Of a DNA stretch of 64,000 nt, positions 27,724 through 37,069 are shown in pieces. The stretch's first letter is position 1, and the number at the start of each line of letters is the position of its first letter. The notes below the pieces were generated by a model that searched no databases, had not been told where the DNA came from, and saw only the letters and a program-made list of their open reading frames with translations. The position numbers and the translations under genes were made by a program. The DNA is from Aquamicrobium sp. (GTDB lineage Bacteria > Pseudomonadota > Alphaproteobacteria > Rhizobiales > Rhizobiaceae), in the NCBI GenBank assembly GCA_019739225.1, contig JAHHDT010000006.1, forward strand, positions 1-64,000, read 5' to 3'.

Positions 27724-27757
27724 GCGGGTAGCTCCCTTCAGGTACATTGAACGCGAC

Positions 27758-27774
27758 ATGTAATGATATTACAT
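27758..27774. promoter_or_regulatory. Zur box between znuA and znuC
   Basis: ATGTAAT-GAT-ATTACAT is a perfect 7-3-7 palindrome in the 76-bp gap between divergent znuA and znuC, as expected for zinc-dependent Zur repression in alphaproteobacteria. One site probably controls both directions. Confidence 0.85.
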
Positions 27775-27799
27775 TGCGAAGCGCTATAACCTGTGCCAT

Positions 27800-28687
27800 A
27801 TGCCGCTGACAACCCCCGGACCGATGCAGATGCTGAAAAAATCCGATCCCATTGAGCCGGCACGCCGCGAAATCCTCGTAAGCCTCAAGGGCACCGGCGT
27901 GCACCGAGGCGGCCGCTGGCTGGTGCGCAACGTCGAGTTTGACATTGCCCGCGGCGAGATCGTCACGCTGATCGGTCCCAATGGGTCGGGCAAGAGCACG
28001 ACGGCGCGCACCGCCATCGGCGTGCTCAAGCCGGATGAAGGCAGCGTCACGCGGATGCCGGGGCTGACGGTCGGCTACGTGCCGCAGAAGCTCGCCATAG
28101 ACTGGACCCTGCCGCTCACCGTTGAGAGGCTGATGACGCTGACAGCTTCGCATCCCGCGGCAGAGATCGGGGAAGCACTCGATTCCGTGGGCATCGCGCA
28201 TCTGGCGCGCGCAGAGGTGCAGGCGCTGTCGGGCGGCGAATTCCAGCGCGCCCTGCTTGCGCGCGCGATCCTGCGCAAGCCCGACCTTCTGGTGCTCGAC
28301 GAGCCGGTGCAGGGTGTCGACTTCTCCGGCGAGGTCGCGCTCTACGAACTCATCGGCGCGATCCGCGACCGCACGGGCTGCGGCATCCTGCTGATCTCGC
28401 ACGACCTGCATGTGGTGATGGCCAGCACCGACACGGTGATCTGCCTCAACGGCCATGTCTGCTGTCGCGGTACGCCGCAGACTGTGGTCGCCAGCCCGGA
28501 ATACCAGAAGCTGTTCGGCGCGCGGGCTGCGGGCACGCTGGCGATCTACCGGCACCATCACGATCACACGCACCTGCCCGACGGAAGCGTTCTGCACGAG
28601 GATGGGTCGGTCACCCAGAACTGCCATCCCGACGATGGTCATCACCACGACCACGATCATCACGACGAGGCCGGCCATGCTCGATGA
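27800..28687 (+). CDS. znuC: Zinc ABC transporter ATPase
   Basis: 295 residues from ATG 27800; ATG 27833 is a possible later start. Walker A GPNGSGKST, signature LSGGEFQR, Walker B LLVLDEPVQGVD and the H-loop ISHDLH are all intact. The C-terminal 40 residues are His/Asp-rich, as in many ZnuC proteins, and may sense or buffer zinc. Powers zinc import with ZnuA and ZnuB. Overlaps znuB by 11 bp. Confidence 0.95.
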   Translation: MPLTTPGPMQMLKKSDPIEPARREILVSLKGTGVHRGGRWLVRNVEFDIARGEIVTLIGPNGSGKSTTARTAIGVLKPDEGSVTRMPGLTVGYVPQKLAIDWTLPLTVERLMTLTASHPAAEIGEALDSVGIAHLARAEVQALSGGEFQRALLARAILRKPDLLVLDEPVQGVDFSGEVALYELIGAIRDRTGCGILLISHDLHVVMASTDTVICLNGHVCCRGTPQTVVASPEYQKLFGARAAGTLAIYRHHHDHTHLPDGSVLHEDGSVTQNCHPDDGHHHDHDHHDEAGHAR

Positions 28688-29504
28688 TTTCTTCAGCCGG
28701 GCGCTGGTGGCCGGCATCGGGCTGGCGCTGACGACAGGGCCGCTCGGCTGCCTGATCGTGTGGCGGCGCATGGCCTATTTCGGCGACACGATGGCGCATT
28801 CCGCTTTGCTGGGCGTCGCGCTGGCTTTCCTGTTCGAGATCAATCTGACGGTCGGCGTGTTCATCGCGGCGATGTTCGTCTCCATGGCGCTGCTTGCCTT
28901 GCAACGGCGCGGCGCGCTTTCGACCGACGCGCTGCTGGGCATTCTATCACATGCGACTCTGGCGATCGGGCTCGTCATGGTTGCCTTCATGACCTGGGTG
29001 CGCGTCGACCTGATGGGCTTCCTGTTCGGCGACATTCTGGCCGTCTCGCGCCTCGACATCGCCTTGATCTATGGCGGCGGCGCGCTGGTGCTGGGTCTCG
29101 TGGCGTGGCTCTGGCGACCGTTGCTGGCCGCGACCGTCAACGAGGAACTTGCGCGCGCCGAAGGCATGGCGCCGGAGCGCTCGCGCTTCGTCTTCATGCT
29201 GATGATGGCCCTGGTGATCGCTATTGCCATGAAGATCGTCGGCATCCTGCTTATCACGGCGCTGATGATCATCCCGGCGGCAGCGGCGAGGCGCTTTGCT
29301 TCGACGCCGGAACAGATGGCCGTCATGGCCTCGCTCATCGGCGCGTTGGCCGTGATCGCCGGCCTGTTCGGCTCGCTGGAGTTCGACACCCCGTCAGGAC
29401 CATCCATCGTGGTTGCCGCGCTCGCCCTTTTCCTTCTCAGCCTGCTGCCCTACGCTGGACTCTTGAAGCGTGGCGGCAGCGCCAATGGAAGGCCCGTACC
29501 ATGA
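28677..29504 (+). CDS. znuB: Zinc ABC transporter permease
   Basis: 275 residues from ATG 28677, inside the end of znuC. About eight hydrophobic segments in the cluster 9 ABC-3 fold; GDTMAHSALLGVALAF near residue 35 and LLITALMIIPAAAAR near 195 are conserved in ZnuB/TroC. Forms the membrane channel of the zinc importer. Its stop overlaps the start of zur (ATGA). Confidence 0.95.
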   Translation: MLDDFFSRALVAGIGLALTTGPLGCLIVWRRMAYFGDTMAHSALLGVALAFLFEINLTVGVFIAAMFVSMALLALQRRGALSTDALLGILSHATLAIGLVMVAFMTWVRVDLMGFLFGDILAVSRLDIALIYGGGALVLGLVAWLWRPLLAATVNEELARAEGMAPERSRFVFMLMMALVIAIAMKIVGILLITALMIIPAAAARRFASTPEQMAVMASLIGALAVIAGLFGSLEFDTPSGPSIVVAALALFLLSLLPYAGLLKRGGSANGRPVP

Positions 29505-29902
29505 ATGCGACCCATCAGGACCTGACCCGGAACCAGACGCTGGTGCTCGACACGCTGGCCAAGGCCGATGGTCCGCTTTCGGCATACACGATCCTCGACC
29601 GGCTGCGCGGCGACGGGTTTCGTGCGCCTTTGCAGGTCTATCGCGCGCTGGAGAAACTGCTCGGCTTCGGCCTCGTGCACCGTCTCGAATCACTTAATGC
29701 GTTCGTTGCCTGCGCCCATCCGCACTGTCACGCGCACGGGCTGATCGCCTTCGCCATCTGCGAGGATTGCGGCCAGGTCGACGAGTTCTCCGATGCTGTG
29801 GTGCGGGAGCGACTCGGCGCATGGTCAGCCGACAACGGCTTCAAAGCAGAGAAGACCACCATCGAGATCCGCGGCCATTGCGCGAACTGCGCGGCCGCCT
29901 GA
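29501..29902 (+). CDS. zur: Zinc uptake regulator of the Fur family
   Basis: 133 residues, coupled to znuB by ATGA. The winged-helix part (LSAYTILDRLRGDGFRAPLQVYRALEKLLGFGLVHRLES) is followed by the metal part: HPHCHAHG, the Cys pair CEDC near 87-90 and a second pair CANC at the C-terminus that form the structural zinc site. Position in the znu operon identifies it as Zur, which represses the divergent promoter region at 27758-27774 when zinc is plentiful, closing the feedback loop. Confidence 0.93.
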   Translation: MNATHQDLTRNQTLVLDTLAKADGPLSAYTILDRLRGDGFRAPLQVYRALEKLLGFGLVHRLESLNAFVACAHPHCHAHGLIAFAICEDCGQVDEFSDAVVRERLGAWSADNGFKAEKTTIEIRGHCANCAAA

Positions 29903-29977
29903 AGCCGCATCCACTGTATCCATCATTACCGTAGTCATCACATCGCCGCGCATGGCGCGCGTGTGGCTCATCTTGAC

Positions 29978-29999
29978 TTTAATCAATCGATTGATTAAA
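29978..29999. promoter_or_regulatory. 22-bp perfect palindrome, operator of the CecR-like regulator
   Basis: The half site TTTAATCAATC is followed directly by its reverse complement, giving a perfect 22-bp palindrome 8 bp before the regulator start. At that spot a bound TetR-type dimer would block transcription or initiation, so the operon is probably autorepressed. Confidence 0.82.
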
Positions 30000-30007
30000 T
30001 TGTAGCC

Positions 30008-30679
30008 ATGAAAAGCGACAGCGACGCATCCGGCGCGAGCCGATCGGCCGAAAGCACACGGGCCGCCCTGATCGAGGCGGGCCTCAAACTGTTCGGAGAG
30101 AAAGGTTATGCAGCGACGTCCACGCGGGAGATAGCAGCGGCGGCCAAGGCGAATATCGGCTCGATCGCCTATCATTTCGGCGGCAAGGAAGCGCTCCGCG
30201 ACGCGTGTGCGGAGCATATCGTGAAGACGGTGCGCGGCTTTGCCGAGCCGGCCATCATGGCAGCGCCCCAGCCGGCCGATGCAGCGGCTGCGGAAGAACA
30301 GCTTTGCGCTGCGGTCCAGCGCATCAGCGGCTTCCTGCTCGCAAGTCCGGAGACGGCCGGCTTCGTCCGCTTCATCCTGCGTGAGCTGCAATACCCGACG
30401 ACGGCGCTCGACATCATCTACCATGGTGTATTCGAGCCTGTTCACAAGCTTCTCTGCCGCTTCTGGGCGACGGCGACCGGCGAGGACGCCGAAAGCGAAG
30501 ACGTCAAGATCGCCGTCTTCACCATGATCGGCCAGCTCGTCTATTTCCGGATCGGCCGCGAAGCGGTCATGCGCCGTCTGAACTGGGCGGAGCTCGGCCA
30601 GGATGAGACACAAAAGATCACGCAAGCGGTGGCGGTCAACATCAAGGCTGCCATCGCAGCGCGCCGGAGCATGTCATGA
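30008..30679 (+). CDS. CecR-like TetR-family regulator of an ABC exporter operon
   Basis: 223 residues. N-terminal HTH with RAALIEAGLKLFGEKGYAATSTREIAAAAKANIGSIAYHFGGKEAL, then the longer C-terminal domain seen in CecR/YbiH. In E. coli CecR controls the ybh HlyD-ABC exporter, and the same gene types follow here, so I infer equivalent control. A 22-bp palindrome lies just upstream. Its stop overlaps the next start (ATGA). Confidence 0.88.
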   Translation: MKSDSDASGASRSAESTRAALIEAGLKLFGEKGYAATSTREIAAAAKANIGSIAYHFGGKEALRDACAEHIVKTVRGFAEPAIMAAPQPADAAAAEEQLCAAVQRISGFLLASPETAGFVRFILRELQYPTTALDIIYHGVFEPVHKLLCRFWATATGEDAESEDVKIAVFTMIGQLVYFRIGREAVMRRLNWAELGQDETQKITQAVAVNIKAAIAARRSMS

Positions 30680-31620
30680 GCTTTCTCTGCGCAGTGCCCT
30701 TCGCGACCTGGCTTATGGCCTCCTGTGTGCAGCCCTCGACGCTGGCCGTGGGCTATATCGAAGGTGAATATGTACTGCTGGCCCCGATCGAGACAGCGCA
30801 GATCCTTTCGCAGGACGCGCGGCGTGGAGATCGGGTCGAGCCCGGCCAGGTGTTGGCGACGCTTGAAAGCGACGATGCACGCATTTCAGTCGCCGAAACG
30901 GAAGCTGCGCTCGCCCAGGCGCAGGCGCAGCTTGCCGACCTGAAACTCGGCAAACGACCGGAAGAAATCGCCGTGCTGGAAGCCGCTCTGCGCGCCGCCA
31001 AGGCCCAGGCGGCAGAAGCGCGCCGTGTCTTCGAGCGAACGGGCGACCTGCGCCGACGAGGCATCGCGACGCAAGCCGATCTCGACCGCGACGAGACCGC
31101 GCTCGAACAGGCCGAAGCGGCTGTCGGACAGGCCGAGGCCAATCTGGAGGTGGCACGCCTGCCCGCGCGCGAAGAGACGATACGGGCAGCGGAGGGCGCG
31201 GTCCGTCGCGCCGAGGCGGCGCTGGAACAGGCGCGATGGAAACTGGAAAAGCGTACACTGGTTGCACCGGTCGCCGGCCGCGTCGACGACGTCATCAGAA
31301 CACCGGGGGATACCGCTGGACCGGCCGCACCGGTCTTTTCGCTGCTGCCCGAAGGCGGCATCAAGCTCAAACTCTACGTGCCTGAGCCGCGTTTCTCGTC
31401 TATCGAGGTCGGCAGCGTCCTTTCTGTCGCCTGCGACGGTTGCGCGGCCGGCCTGACGGCCCGTGTCAGCTATGTTTCACCCGATCCGGAGTTCACCCCG
31501 CCGGTGATCTATTCGCTGGAGACCCGGCAGAAGCTCGTGCATCTGGTCGAGGCGAAGCCCGAAGGCGACGCGCGCAACCTCAAACCCGGCCAGATCGTCG
31601 ACGTGGACCTCGCGCCGTGA
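30676..31620 (+). CDS. HlyD-family periplasmic adaptor of an ABC exporter (YbhG-like)
   Basis: 314 residues. The N-terminus is hydrophobic and contains LMASC, a plausible lipobox, so this may be a lipoprotein. A biotinyl-lipoyl-like part (about 35-60 and 190-215) flanks a long Ala/Glu-rich coiled coil (about 70-190), the membrane-fusion-protein layout. It links an inner-membrane ABC exporter to an outer-membrane channel, not encoded here. ATGA overlap with the regulator and GTGA overlap with the ATPase make a tight operon. Confidence 0.9.
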   Translation: MSFLCAVPFATWLMASCVQPSTLAVGYIEGEYVLLAPIETAQILSQDARRGDRVEPGQVLATLESDDARISVAETEAALAQAQAQLADLKLGKRPEEIAVLEAALRAAKAQAAEARRVFERTGDLRRRGIATQADLDRDETALEQAEAAVGQAEANLEVARLPAREETIRAAEGAVRRAEAALEQARWKLEKRTLVAPVAGRVDDVIRTPGDTAGPAAPVFSLLPEGGIKLKLYVPEPRFSSIEVGSVLSVACDGCAAGLTARVSYVSPDPEFTPPVIYSLETRQKLVHLVEAKPEGDARNLKPGQIVDVDLAP

Positions 31621-32537
31621 ACGCCGTCGAGGTCAGCGGGCTGGTCAAGCGCTTCGGTGACAAGACGGTCGTCGACCACGTCTCGATGTCCATCAGGGAA
31701 GGCGAGATCGTTGGCTTTCTGGGCCCGAACGGGTCCGGCAAGACGACGACGATCCGGCTGATGTGCGGGCTGCTCACGCCCGACGAGGGCGAAGGCCAGG
31801 TGCTGGGGTTCGACCTGAAAACCGAAGCGCTGAAGATCAAGCGCGAGGTCGGCTACATGACGCAGAAATTCTCGTTCTACGAGGATTTGACGATCGCCGA
31901 GAACCTCGAATTCGTCGCGCGGCTGTATCAGTTGAAGCCGGTCAGCGAGCATGTCGACAGGACGTTGGAGGAACTGGGGTTGAGTTCGCGCCGCCGTCAG
32001 CTTGCCGGTACGCTTTCCGGCGGCTGGAAACAGCGCCTGGCGCTTGCCGCCTGCATCATGCACCGGCCGAAGCTGCTGCTACTCGACGAGCCGACGGCCG
32101 GCGTCGATCCCAAGGCGCGACGCGACTTCTGGGACGAAATCCACCGGCTGGCGGCTGGCGGGCTGACCGTGCTGGTTTCGACCCACTACATGGACGAGGC
32201 CGAACGCTGCCACCGCATCAGCTACATCGCTTACGGCCGGATGCTGGCAACCGGGACGGTCGATGAGGTGGTACGCGATGCGGGGCTGACCACCTTCGTG
32301 GTGCGTGGGCCCGACGTCCATCGCCTGGCGCCGGAAATCTCGTCGCTGGCAGGTGTCGAGCAGGCCGCGCCGTTTGGCACGACGCTGCATGTAGTCGGCA
32401 GCGACGCGTCAAAGCTTGAAACGTCGCTTTCCGAATTCACCGGCGACCGGCAGGGCATCTCGTTCAAACGCGGCGAAACCAGCCTGGAAGACGTCTTCAT
32501 CCAGTTCATGGGCGGCGCGCGGGACAACATGCAATGA
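31617..32537 (+). CDS. ABC exporter ATPase (DrrA/YbhF-type)
   Basis: 306 residues from GTG 31617, overlapping the adaptor stop. Walker A GPNGSGKTT, signature LSGGWKQRLALA, Walker B LLLLDEPTAGVD and H-loop STHYMDEAERC are complete. A DrrA-type C-terminal extension follows (about 220-306). E. coli YbhF has two ABC domains in one chain; this has one, so it should act as a homodimer with the ABC-2 permease next door. Confidence 0.93.
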   Translation: MNAVEVSGLVKRFGDKTVVDHVSMSIREGEIVGFLGPNGSGKTTTIRLMCGLLTPDEGEGQVLGFDLKTEALKIKREVGYMTQKFSFYEDLTIAENLEFVARLYQLKPVSEHVDRTLEELGLSSRRRQLAGTLSGGWKQRLALAACIMHRPKLLLLDEPTAGVDPKARRDFWDEIHRLAAGGLTVLVSTHYMDEAERCHRISYIAYGRMLATGTVDEVVRDAGLTTFVVRGPDVHRLAPEISSLAGVEQAAPFGTTLHVVGSDASKLETSLSEFTGDRQGISFKRGETSLEDVFIQFMGGARDNMQ

Positions 32538-33670
32538 GTGACCGGTTCTCGTTCGGCCGGCTCGGCGCCTTGTTGATGAAAGAATTCATCCAGATGCGGC
32601 GCGACCGCATCACCTTCGCGATGATGCTCGGGGTGCCGTTGATACAGCTTCTTCTCTTCGGCTACGCGATCAACTCCGACCCCAAGCAGCTTCCGGCGGC
32701 ACTGGTGGTTGTCAGCCAGGATCACTACACGCGCGCCATGGTCTCCGCGCTGGAGACGACCGGCTACTACCGTTTCGATCATGTCACCGCCAGTGCTTCG
32801 GAAGCCGAGTCGCTGATAGCGTCCGGCGCGGTGGTCTTCGTGGTGACGATCCCTTCCGACTTCGCCCGGCGCGTCGATCGCGGCGACAGCCCGCAGATCC
32901 TCATCGAAGCCGACGCGACCGACCCGTCCGTCGCCAGCGGCGCCATCTCCACGCTTGGCACGGTGGCAAACGAGGCGCTGCTGCGCGAACGCGGAATGCA
33001 GACTGCCGCGGCACAGGACGCCGCCAGCCGGCTCGATGTGATCGTGCACCGCCGCTACAACCCCGAAGGCGTCTCCCAATACAACATCGTTCCCGGCCTG
33101 CTGGGCGTGATCCTGCAGATGACGATGGTGATGATGACCTCCATCGCGCTGACCCGCGAGATCGAGCGCGGGACGATGGAGAACCTGCTCGCCATGCCGG
33201 CAAGCCCGTTCGAGATCATGATCGGCAAGGTGCTGCCCTATCTCGTCGTCGGCTCGGTGCAGGTCGTGGTGGTCTTGTCGGCGGCGAAGCTGCTGTTCGA
33301 CGTTCCCTTTGTCGGCGGCATAGGCCTGCTACTCGCAGCCGTTCTGATCTTCGTGCTGGCGCTGGTGCTGCTCGGCTATTTCATCTCGACTGTCGCGCGA
33401 ACGCAGATGCAGGCGCTGCAGCTCACCTTCTTCTTCTTCCTGCCGTCGATCATGCTGTCGGGTTTCATGTTCCCGTTTCGCGGCATGCCGCAATGGGCGC
33501 AGTGGATCGGCGAGTTCTTCCCGCTGACCCACTTCCTTCGCATCGTCCGCGCGGTGATGCTTAAAGGTGCGAACCCGTCCGAGGTGGCGACCGAAATCGT
33601 CGTCCTGTGCCTGTTCATACTGGCCTATGGCGGCGTTGCGCTCGTCCGCTTCCGTCGAACCCTCGACTGA
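32534..33670 (+). CDS. ABC-2 type exporter permease (YbhS/YbhR-like)
   Basis: 378 residues, ATGA overlap with the ATPase. One membrane segment near 30-50, a large periplasmic domain (about 50-175), then five segments in the C-terminal half, as in ABC-2 permeases; EIERGTMENLLAMPASPFEIMIGKVLPY is the conserved coupling region. E. coli has two permeases (YbhS and YbhR), but only this one is present here, so a homodimer is likely. Substrate unknown; ybh systems have been linked to drug and cation efflux. Confidence 0.9.
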   Translation: MSDRFSFGRLGALLMKEFIQMRRDRITFAMMLGVPLIQLLLFGYAINSDPKQLPAALVVVSQDHYTRAMVSALETTGYYRFDHVTASASEAESLIASGAVVFVVTIPSDFARRVDRGDSPQILIEADATDPSVASGAISTLGTVANEALLRERGMQTAAAQDAASRLDVIVHRRYNPEGVSQYNIVPGLLGVILQMTMVMMTSIALTREIERGTMENLLAMPASPFEIMIGKVLPYLVVGSVQVVVVLSAAKLLFDVPFVGGIGLLLAAVLIFVLALVLLGYFISTVARTQMQALQLTFFFFLPSIMLSGFMFPFRGMPQWAQWIGEFFPLTHFLRIVRAVMLKGANPSEVATEIVVLCLFILAYGGVALVRFRRTLD

Positions 33671-33710
33671 GTGGACATGCGGCCGCCGGCGGACGGCGAC
33701 CGCATTCAGG

Positions 33711-35132
33711 TCAGGCAAAGAAGAGGAAGGTCACCAGGATAAAGACCGGCACCAGCACCGCGACCGACCACAGCATGTAGCCGAAGAAGCTCGGCATCGC
33801 GATGCCCTGGCTGCGCGCGATCGCGTAGACCATGAAGTTGGGTGCGTTGCCGATATAGGTGAGCGCGCCCATGTAGACCGCGCCCGCCGAAATCGCGGTC
33901 AGGGTCGGCGCAAGAACCGTCATCAGCTCCTGAGGATTCCCCCCGGCCATCTCGAAGAAGACCAGATAGGTCGGTGCATTGTCGAGGAAACCAGACAGGG
34001 TGCCGGTCAGCCAGAAATAGGCGACGTTGTCAGGGTCGCCCGCAGCGCCGGTCACCAGCGAGACGAGGGGCGCGAACGCGCCATTGAGGCCCGCCTGCAG
34101 GATTGCGATCACCGGGATGATGCAAATGAAGATCCCTGCGAAGAGCTTTGCCACCTCCAGGATCGGCTCCCAGTTGAAGCCGTTGGCTTCACGAAATTCC
34201 TGGCGTGACACAGCAAGCGAGACAAGGGCGAGTGCCACTATGATGGCGTCGCGCAGGAGGTTCTGCAGCTCCAGCTCGATCCCGTGCACGGTAAAGGTGA
34301 TGCCGGGATCCCAGATGCCCGACATCAGGATCGCAGCGATGACGCCACCCAGCAGCGGCGCATTGATCAGACCACGAATGCGAACGCGGGAATCGGGCGT
34401 CGGGTCGACCACGCGCATCTCCCCTTCACGACGGTAAAGCATGGTGTCTAGCAGGTAGAAGACGGCGAGCAGGACCACGACGACGAAGGTCGCAGACGGC
34501 AGCATGTGCGTCGTCGTCCAGAAGAAGTCGACGCCGCGCAGGAAACCGAGGAACAGCGGCGGGTCGCCCAGCGGCGTGAGCGAGCCGCCGATGTTCGAGA
34601 CCAGGAAGATGAAGAAGATGATGACGTGGGCGTTGTGCTTGCGGCCGTCATTGGCGCGGATGATCGGCCGGATGAGAATCATCGACGCACCGGTCGTGCC
34701 GACGATGGAGGCCATGAGCGCGCCGATCAGCAGCAGGCCAGTATTGACCAGGGGCGTACCGTGGATGTTGCCGGCAACCAGAATGCCGCCCGAGATCGTG
34801 AACAGGGCGAACAGCAGGATGATGAACGACATGTATTCCAGCAGCATCGTGTGCAGCACCGATTCCAGTGCCGTGCTGAAGCCGAAGCCCATGACCAGCG
34901 GCACCACCACCAGAGCCGCCCAGAAAGCGGCGATCTTGCCATAGTGATGTTCCCAGAAATGTGGAAAGAACAGCGGGCCGGTCGCGATCGAAAGCAGGAT
35001 GCCAGCAAATGGAATGGCCCACAGGAGGGACATGGAATCGCCCGGCAAGCCATGTTCGGTAGCCGCAAAGGCGGCCTCCGGAACGATCAGCCCACCCGCA
35101 ACAAGCACGGCCATCCACACCACAAGTCGCAT
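33711..35132 (-). CDS. NhaD-type Na+/H+ antiporter (ion transporter superfamily)
   Basis: 473 residues from ATG 35132, with GAGGGGAG ahead; the residues before it in frame are not needed. About twelve hydrophobic segments, with VSNIGGSLTPLGDPPLFLGFLRG near 205-230 and WLTGTLSGFLDNAPTYLVFFEM near 380-400, the paired re-entrant signatures of the ArsB/NhaD superfamily. Probably exchanges Na+ for H+ at the inner membrane; a citrate- or arsenite-type role is less likely. The N-terminus may be a cleaved signal peptide (EAAFAATEHG). Confidence 0.87.
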   Translation of the reverse strand: MRLVVWMAVLVAGGLIVPEAAFAATEHGLPGDSMSLLWAIPFAGILLSIATGPLFFPHFWEHHYGKIAAFWAALVVVPLVMGFGFSTALESVLHTMLLEYMSFIILLFALFTISGGILVAGNIHGTPLVNTGLLLIGALMASIVGTTGASMILIRPIIRANDGRKHNAHVIIFFIFLVSNIGGSLTPLGDPPLFLGFLRGVDFFWTTTHMLPSATFVVVVLLAVFYLLDTMLYRREGEMRVVDPTPDSRVRIRGLINAPLLGGVIAAILMSGIWDPGITFTVHGIELELQNLLRDAIIVALALVSLAVSRQEFREANGFNWEPILEVAKLFAGIFICIIPVIAILQAGLNGAFAPLVSLVTGAAGDPDNVAYFWLTGTLSGFLDNAPTYLVFFEMAGGNPQELMTVLAPTLTAISAGAVYMGALTYIGNAPNFMVYAIARSQGIAMPSFFGYMLWSVAVLVPVFILVTFLFFA

Positions 35133-35314
35133 CGGCTCCCCTCTCCAGTTCACATCTGTCGGCCCCGTCTTAACCGGCAGGGTCCGCCCGGAGAAGCAGA
35201 ATCGTAACGAATGCGCCGAATTGAAGCATTTTGCCGCGGCGAACAGCGCCCTTTGCCTTTGGGCACGAAACCATTAAGAAGCGGCTGAACAGGCAATTTT
35301 CTGGAGAGCCAGCG

Positions 35315-36289
35315 ATGACATCCGTCATAAAGGTCCCCCCGCTCGTCACCGTCTTCGGCGGGTCAGGTTTCCTCGGTCGCCACGTCGTTCGCGCACTGGC
35401 CAAGCGCGGCTACCGGGTGCGGGTTGCCGTTCGCAATCCCAATCTCACCGGCCATCTCCAGCCGCTCGGCAATGTCGGCCAGATTCAGGCGGTCCAGGCC
35501 AATCTGCGCGCGCGCTGGTCGATCGACCGCGCGGTGCAGGGCGCCGACCATGTCGTCAATCTCGTCGGCATCCTGTTTGAAAGCGGTCGGCAGAGCTTCG
35601 ACGCTGTGCAGGATTTCGGCGCTCGCGCTGTCGCTGAAGCCGCGCGAGCCGAAGGCGCGACGCTGACCCATGTTTCGGCGATCGGCGCCGCCGCTCACTC
35701 CACGGCAGGCTATGCGCGAACCAAGGCACGCGGAGAGCAGGCGGTGCTGGAGACGGTCAAGAACGCGGTGATATTCCGTCCATCGATCATGTTCGGCCCC
35801 GGGGATGGCTTCTTCAACCGCTTCGCCGCCATGTCACGCCTTTCGCCTGCACTGCCGCTGATCGGTGGGGGTCACACGAAGTTCCAGCCGGTCTATGTCG
35901 CCGACGTTGCCGAAGCGATCGCGCGTTCGGTCGAAGGCAAGGTCGAGGGTGGCCGCATCTACGAGCTCGGCGGCCCCGAGACGATGACCTTCAAGCAGTG
36001 CATGGAAAAGATGCTCGAGGTGATCGAGCGCAAGCGCATGCTGGTCTCCGTGCCATGGGGCATAGCGCGGTTGCAGGGCTCGCTGCTCGGGCTGCTGCCG
36101 AATCCGCTGCTGACACGTGATCAGGTCGAGATGCTGCGCACCGACAATGTCGTATCGCAGGCGGCGGAACAGGAAGGCCGCACTTTCGCGGCACTCGGCA
36201 TGGAGCCGCAGGCGATGGACGCAATCCTGCCGTCGTACCTCTGGCAATATCGGCCTGCTGGCCAGTTCACGCAGCCAAACGCCGCCTGA
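35315..36289 (+). CDS. NDUFA9-like NAD(P)-binding protein
   Basis: 324 residues from ATG 35315 with CTGGAGAG upstream. Atypical SDR with TVFGGSGFLGRHVVRALAKRGYRVRVAVR at the N-terminus, HVVNLVGILFESGRQSFDAV, and YARTKARGEQAVL (YxxxK-like, with Lys). This is the complex I NDUFA9 family, conserved in alphaproteobacteria, where it is thought to help assemble or stabilise NADH:quinone oxidoreductase. The TauE-type gene follows 9 bp later, though a functional link is not obvious. Confidence 0.9.
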   Translation: MTSVIKVPPLVTVFGGSGFLGRHVVRALAKRGYRVRVAVRNPNLTGHLQPLGNVGQIQAVQANLRARWSIDRAVQGADHVVNLVGILFESGRQSFDAVQDFGARAVAEAARAEGATLTHVSAIGAAAHSTAGYARTKARGEQAVLETVKNAVIFRPSIMFGPGDGFFNRFAAMSRLSPALPLIGGGHTKFQPVYVADVAEAIARSVEGKVEGGRIYELGGPETMTFKQCMEKMLEVIERKRMLVSVPWGIARLQGSLLGLLPNPLLTRDQVEMLRTDNVVSQAAEQEGRTFAALGMEPQAMDAILPSYLWQYRPAGQFTQPNAA

Positions 36290-36298
36290 GCGAGCAGT

Positions 36299-37069
36299 TT
36301 GGACGCGCTCGCCGCTGCCCTGCCGGACGGAATCGGCGTCGGAGCAGCGGCGCTGCTCGTCGTCGCGTCGTTCTTCACCTCTGCCCTGACGGCAGCCTTC
36401 GGGTTGGGAGGCGGCATCGCGATGCTGGCGCTGCTTGGCGTCTTCGTTCCCGTTGCGGCCCTCATCCCGGTTCATGGTGCCGTGCAGCTCGGGTCCAACA
36501 CCGGCCGCGCCTGGCACCAGCGAGCGCACGTGCGCACGGATATTTTCGGCCCCTTCCTCGTGGGTTCGCTGCTGGGTGCAGCCGCCGGCGCCGCGTTGGT
36601 GGTTCAATTGCCCGACGCAGCGCTGAAGGTGGCGCTCGGGCTATTCATCATCGCGGTGACGTGGACGAAGATACCGGGCTTCGACAGGCTCGGCCGCGCC
36701 GGGCTCGCGATCGGCAGCGCCGTCACCGCGCTCGTGACGATGTTCGTCGGCGCCACCGGCCCGCTGCTTTCCGCCTTTTTTGCGCAGATCCTGCCCGACG
36801 ACCGAAAGGCGCTGGTCGCGACCCATGCCGCCGGCATGACGATCCAGCATTTTCTGAAGGTCGTGGTGTTCGGCCTGGCGGGCTTCGCCTTCGCGCAGTG
36901 GCTGCCGCTGGTCGCCGTGATGGTGGCATCCGGCTACCTCGGCACGGTCTACGGCAGTGCCTGGCTCGAACGATTGCCTGAGGAAACATTCCGCCGCTGG
37001 TTCCGGATCGGCATCACGCTTCTGGCCATCGACATGATCCGCCGCGGCCTTCATTCTGGCCTGGGCTGA
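36299..37069 (+). CDS. TauE/SafE (TSUP) family membrane transporter
   Basis: 256 residues from TTG 36299, 9 bp after the previous stop. About eight hydrophobic segments, with TAAFGLGGGIAMLALLGVF near 28-45 and VGATGPLLSAFFAQILPDDRKALVATHAA near 143-170, the duplicated TSUP pattern. The family exports sulfite, sulfoacetate and other organosulfur anions. Substrate not predictable. Its stop codon abuts the convergent uppP stop with no gap. Confidence 0.88.
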   Translation: MDALAAALPDGIGVGAAALLVVASFFTSALTAAFGLGGGIAMLALLGVFVPVAALIPVHGAVQLGSNTGRAWHQRAHVRTDIFGPFLVGSLLGAAAGAALVVQLPDAALKVALGLFIIAVTWTKIPGFDRLGRAGLAIGSAVTALVTMFVGATGPLLSAFFAQILPDDRKALVATHAAGMTIQHFLKVVVFGLAGFAFAQWLPLVAVMVASGYLGTVYGSAWLERLPEETFRRWFRIGITLLAIDMIRRGLHSGLG

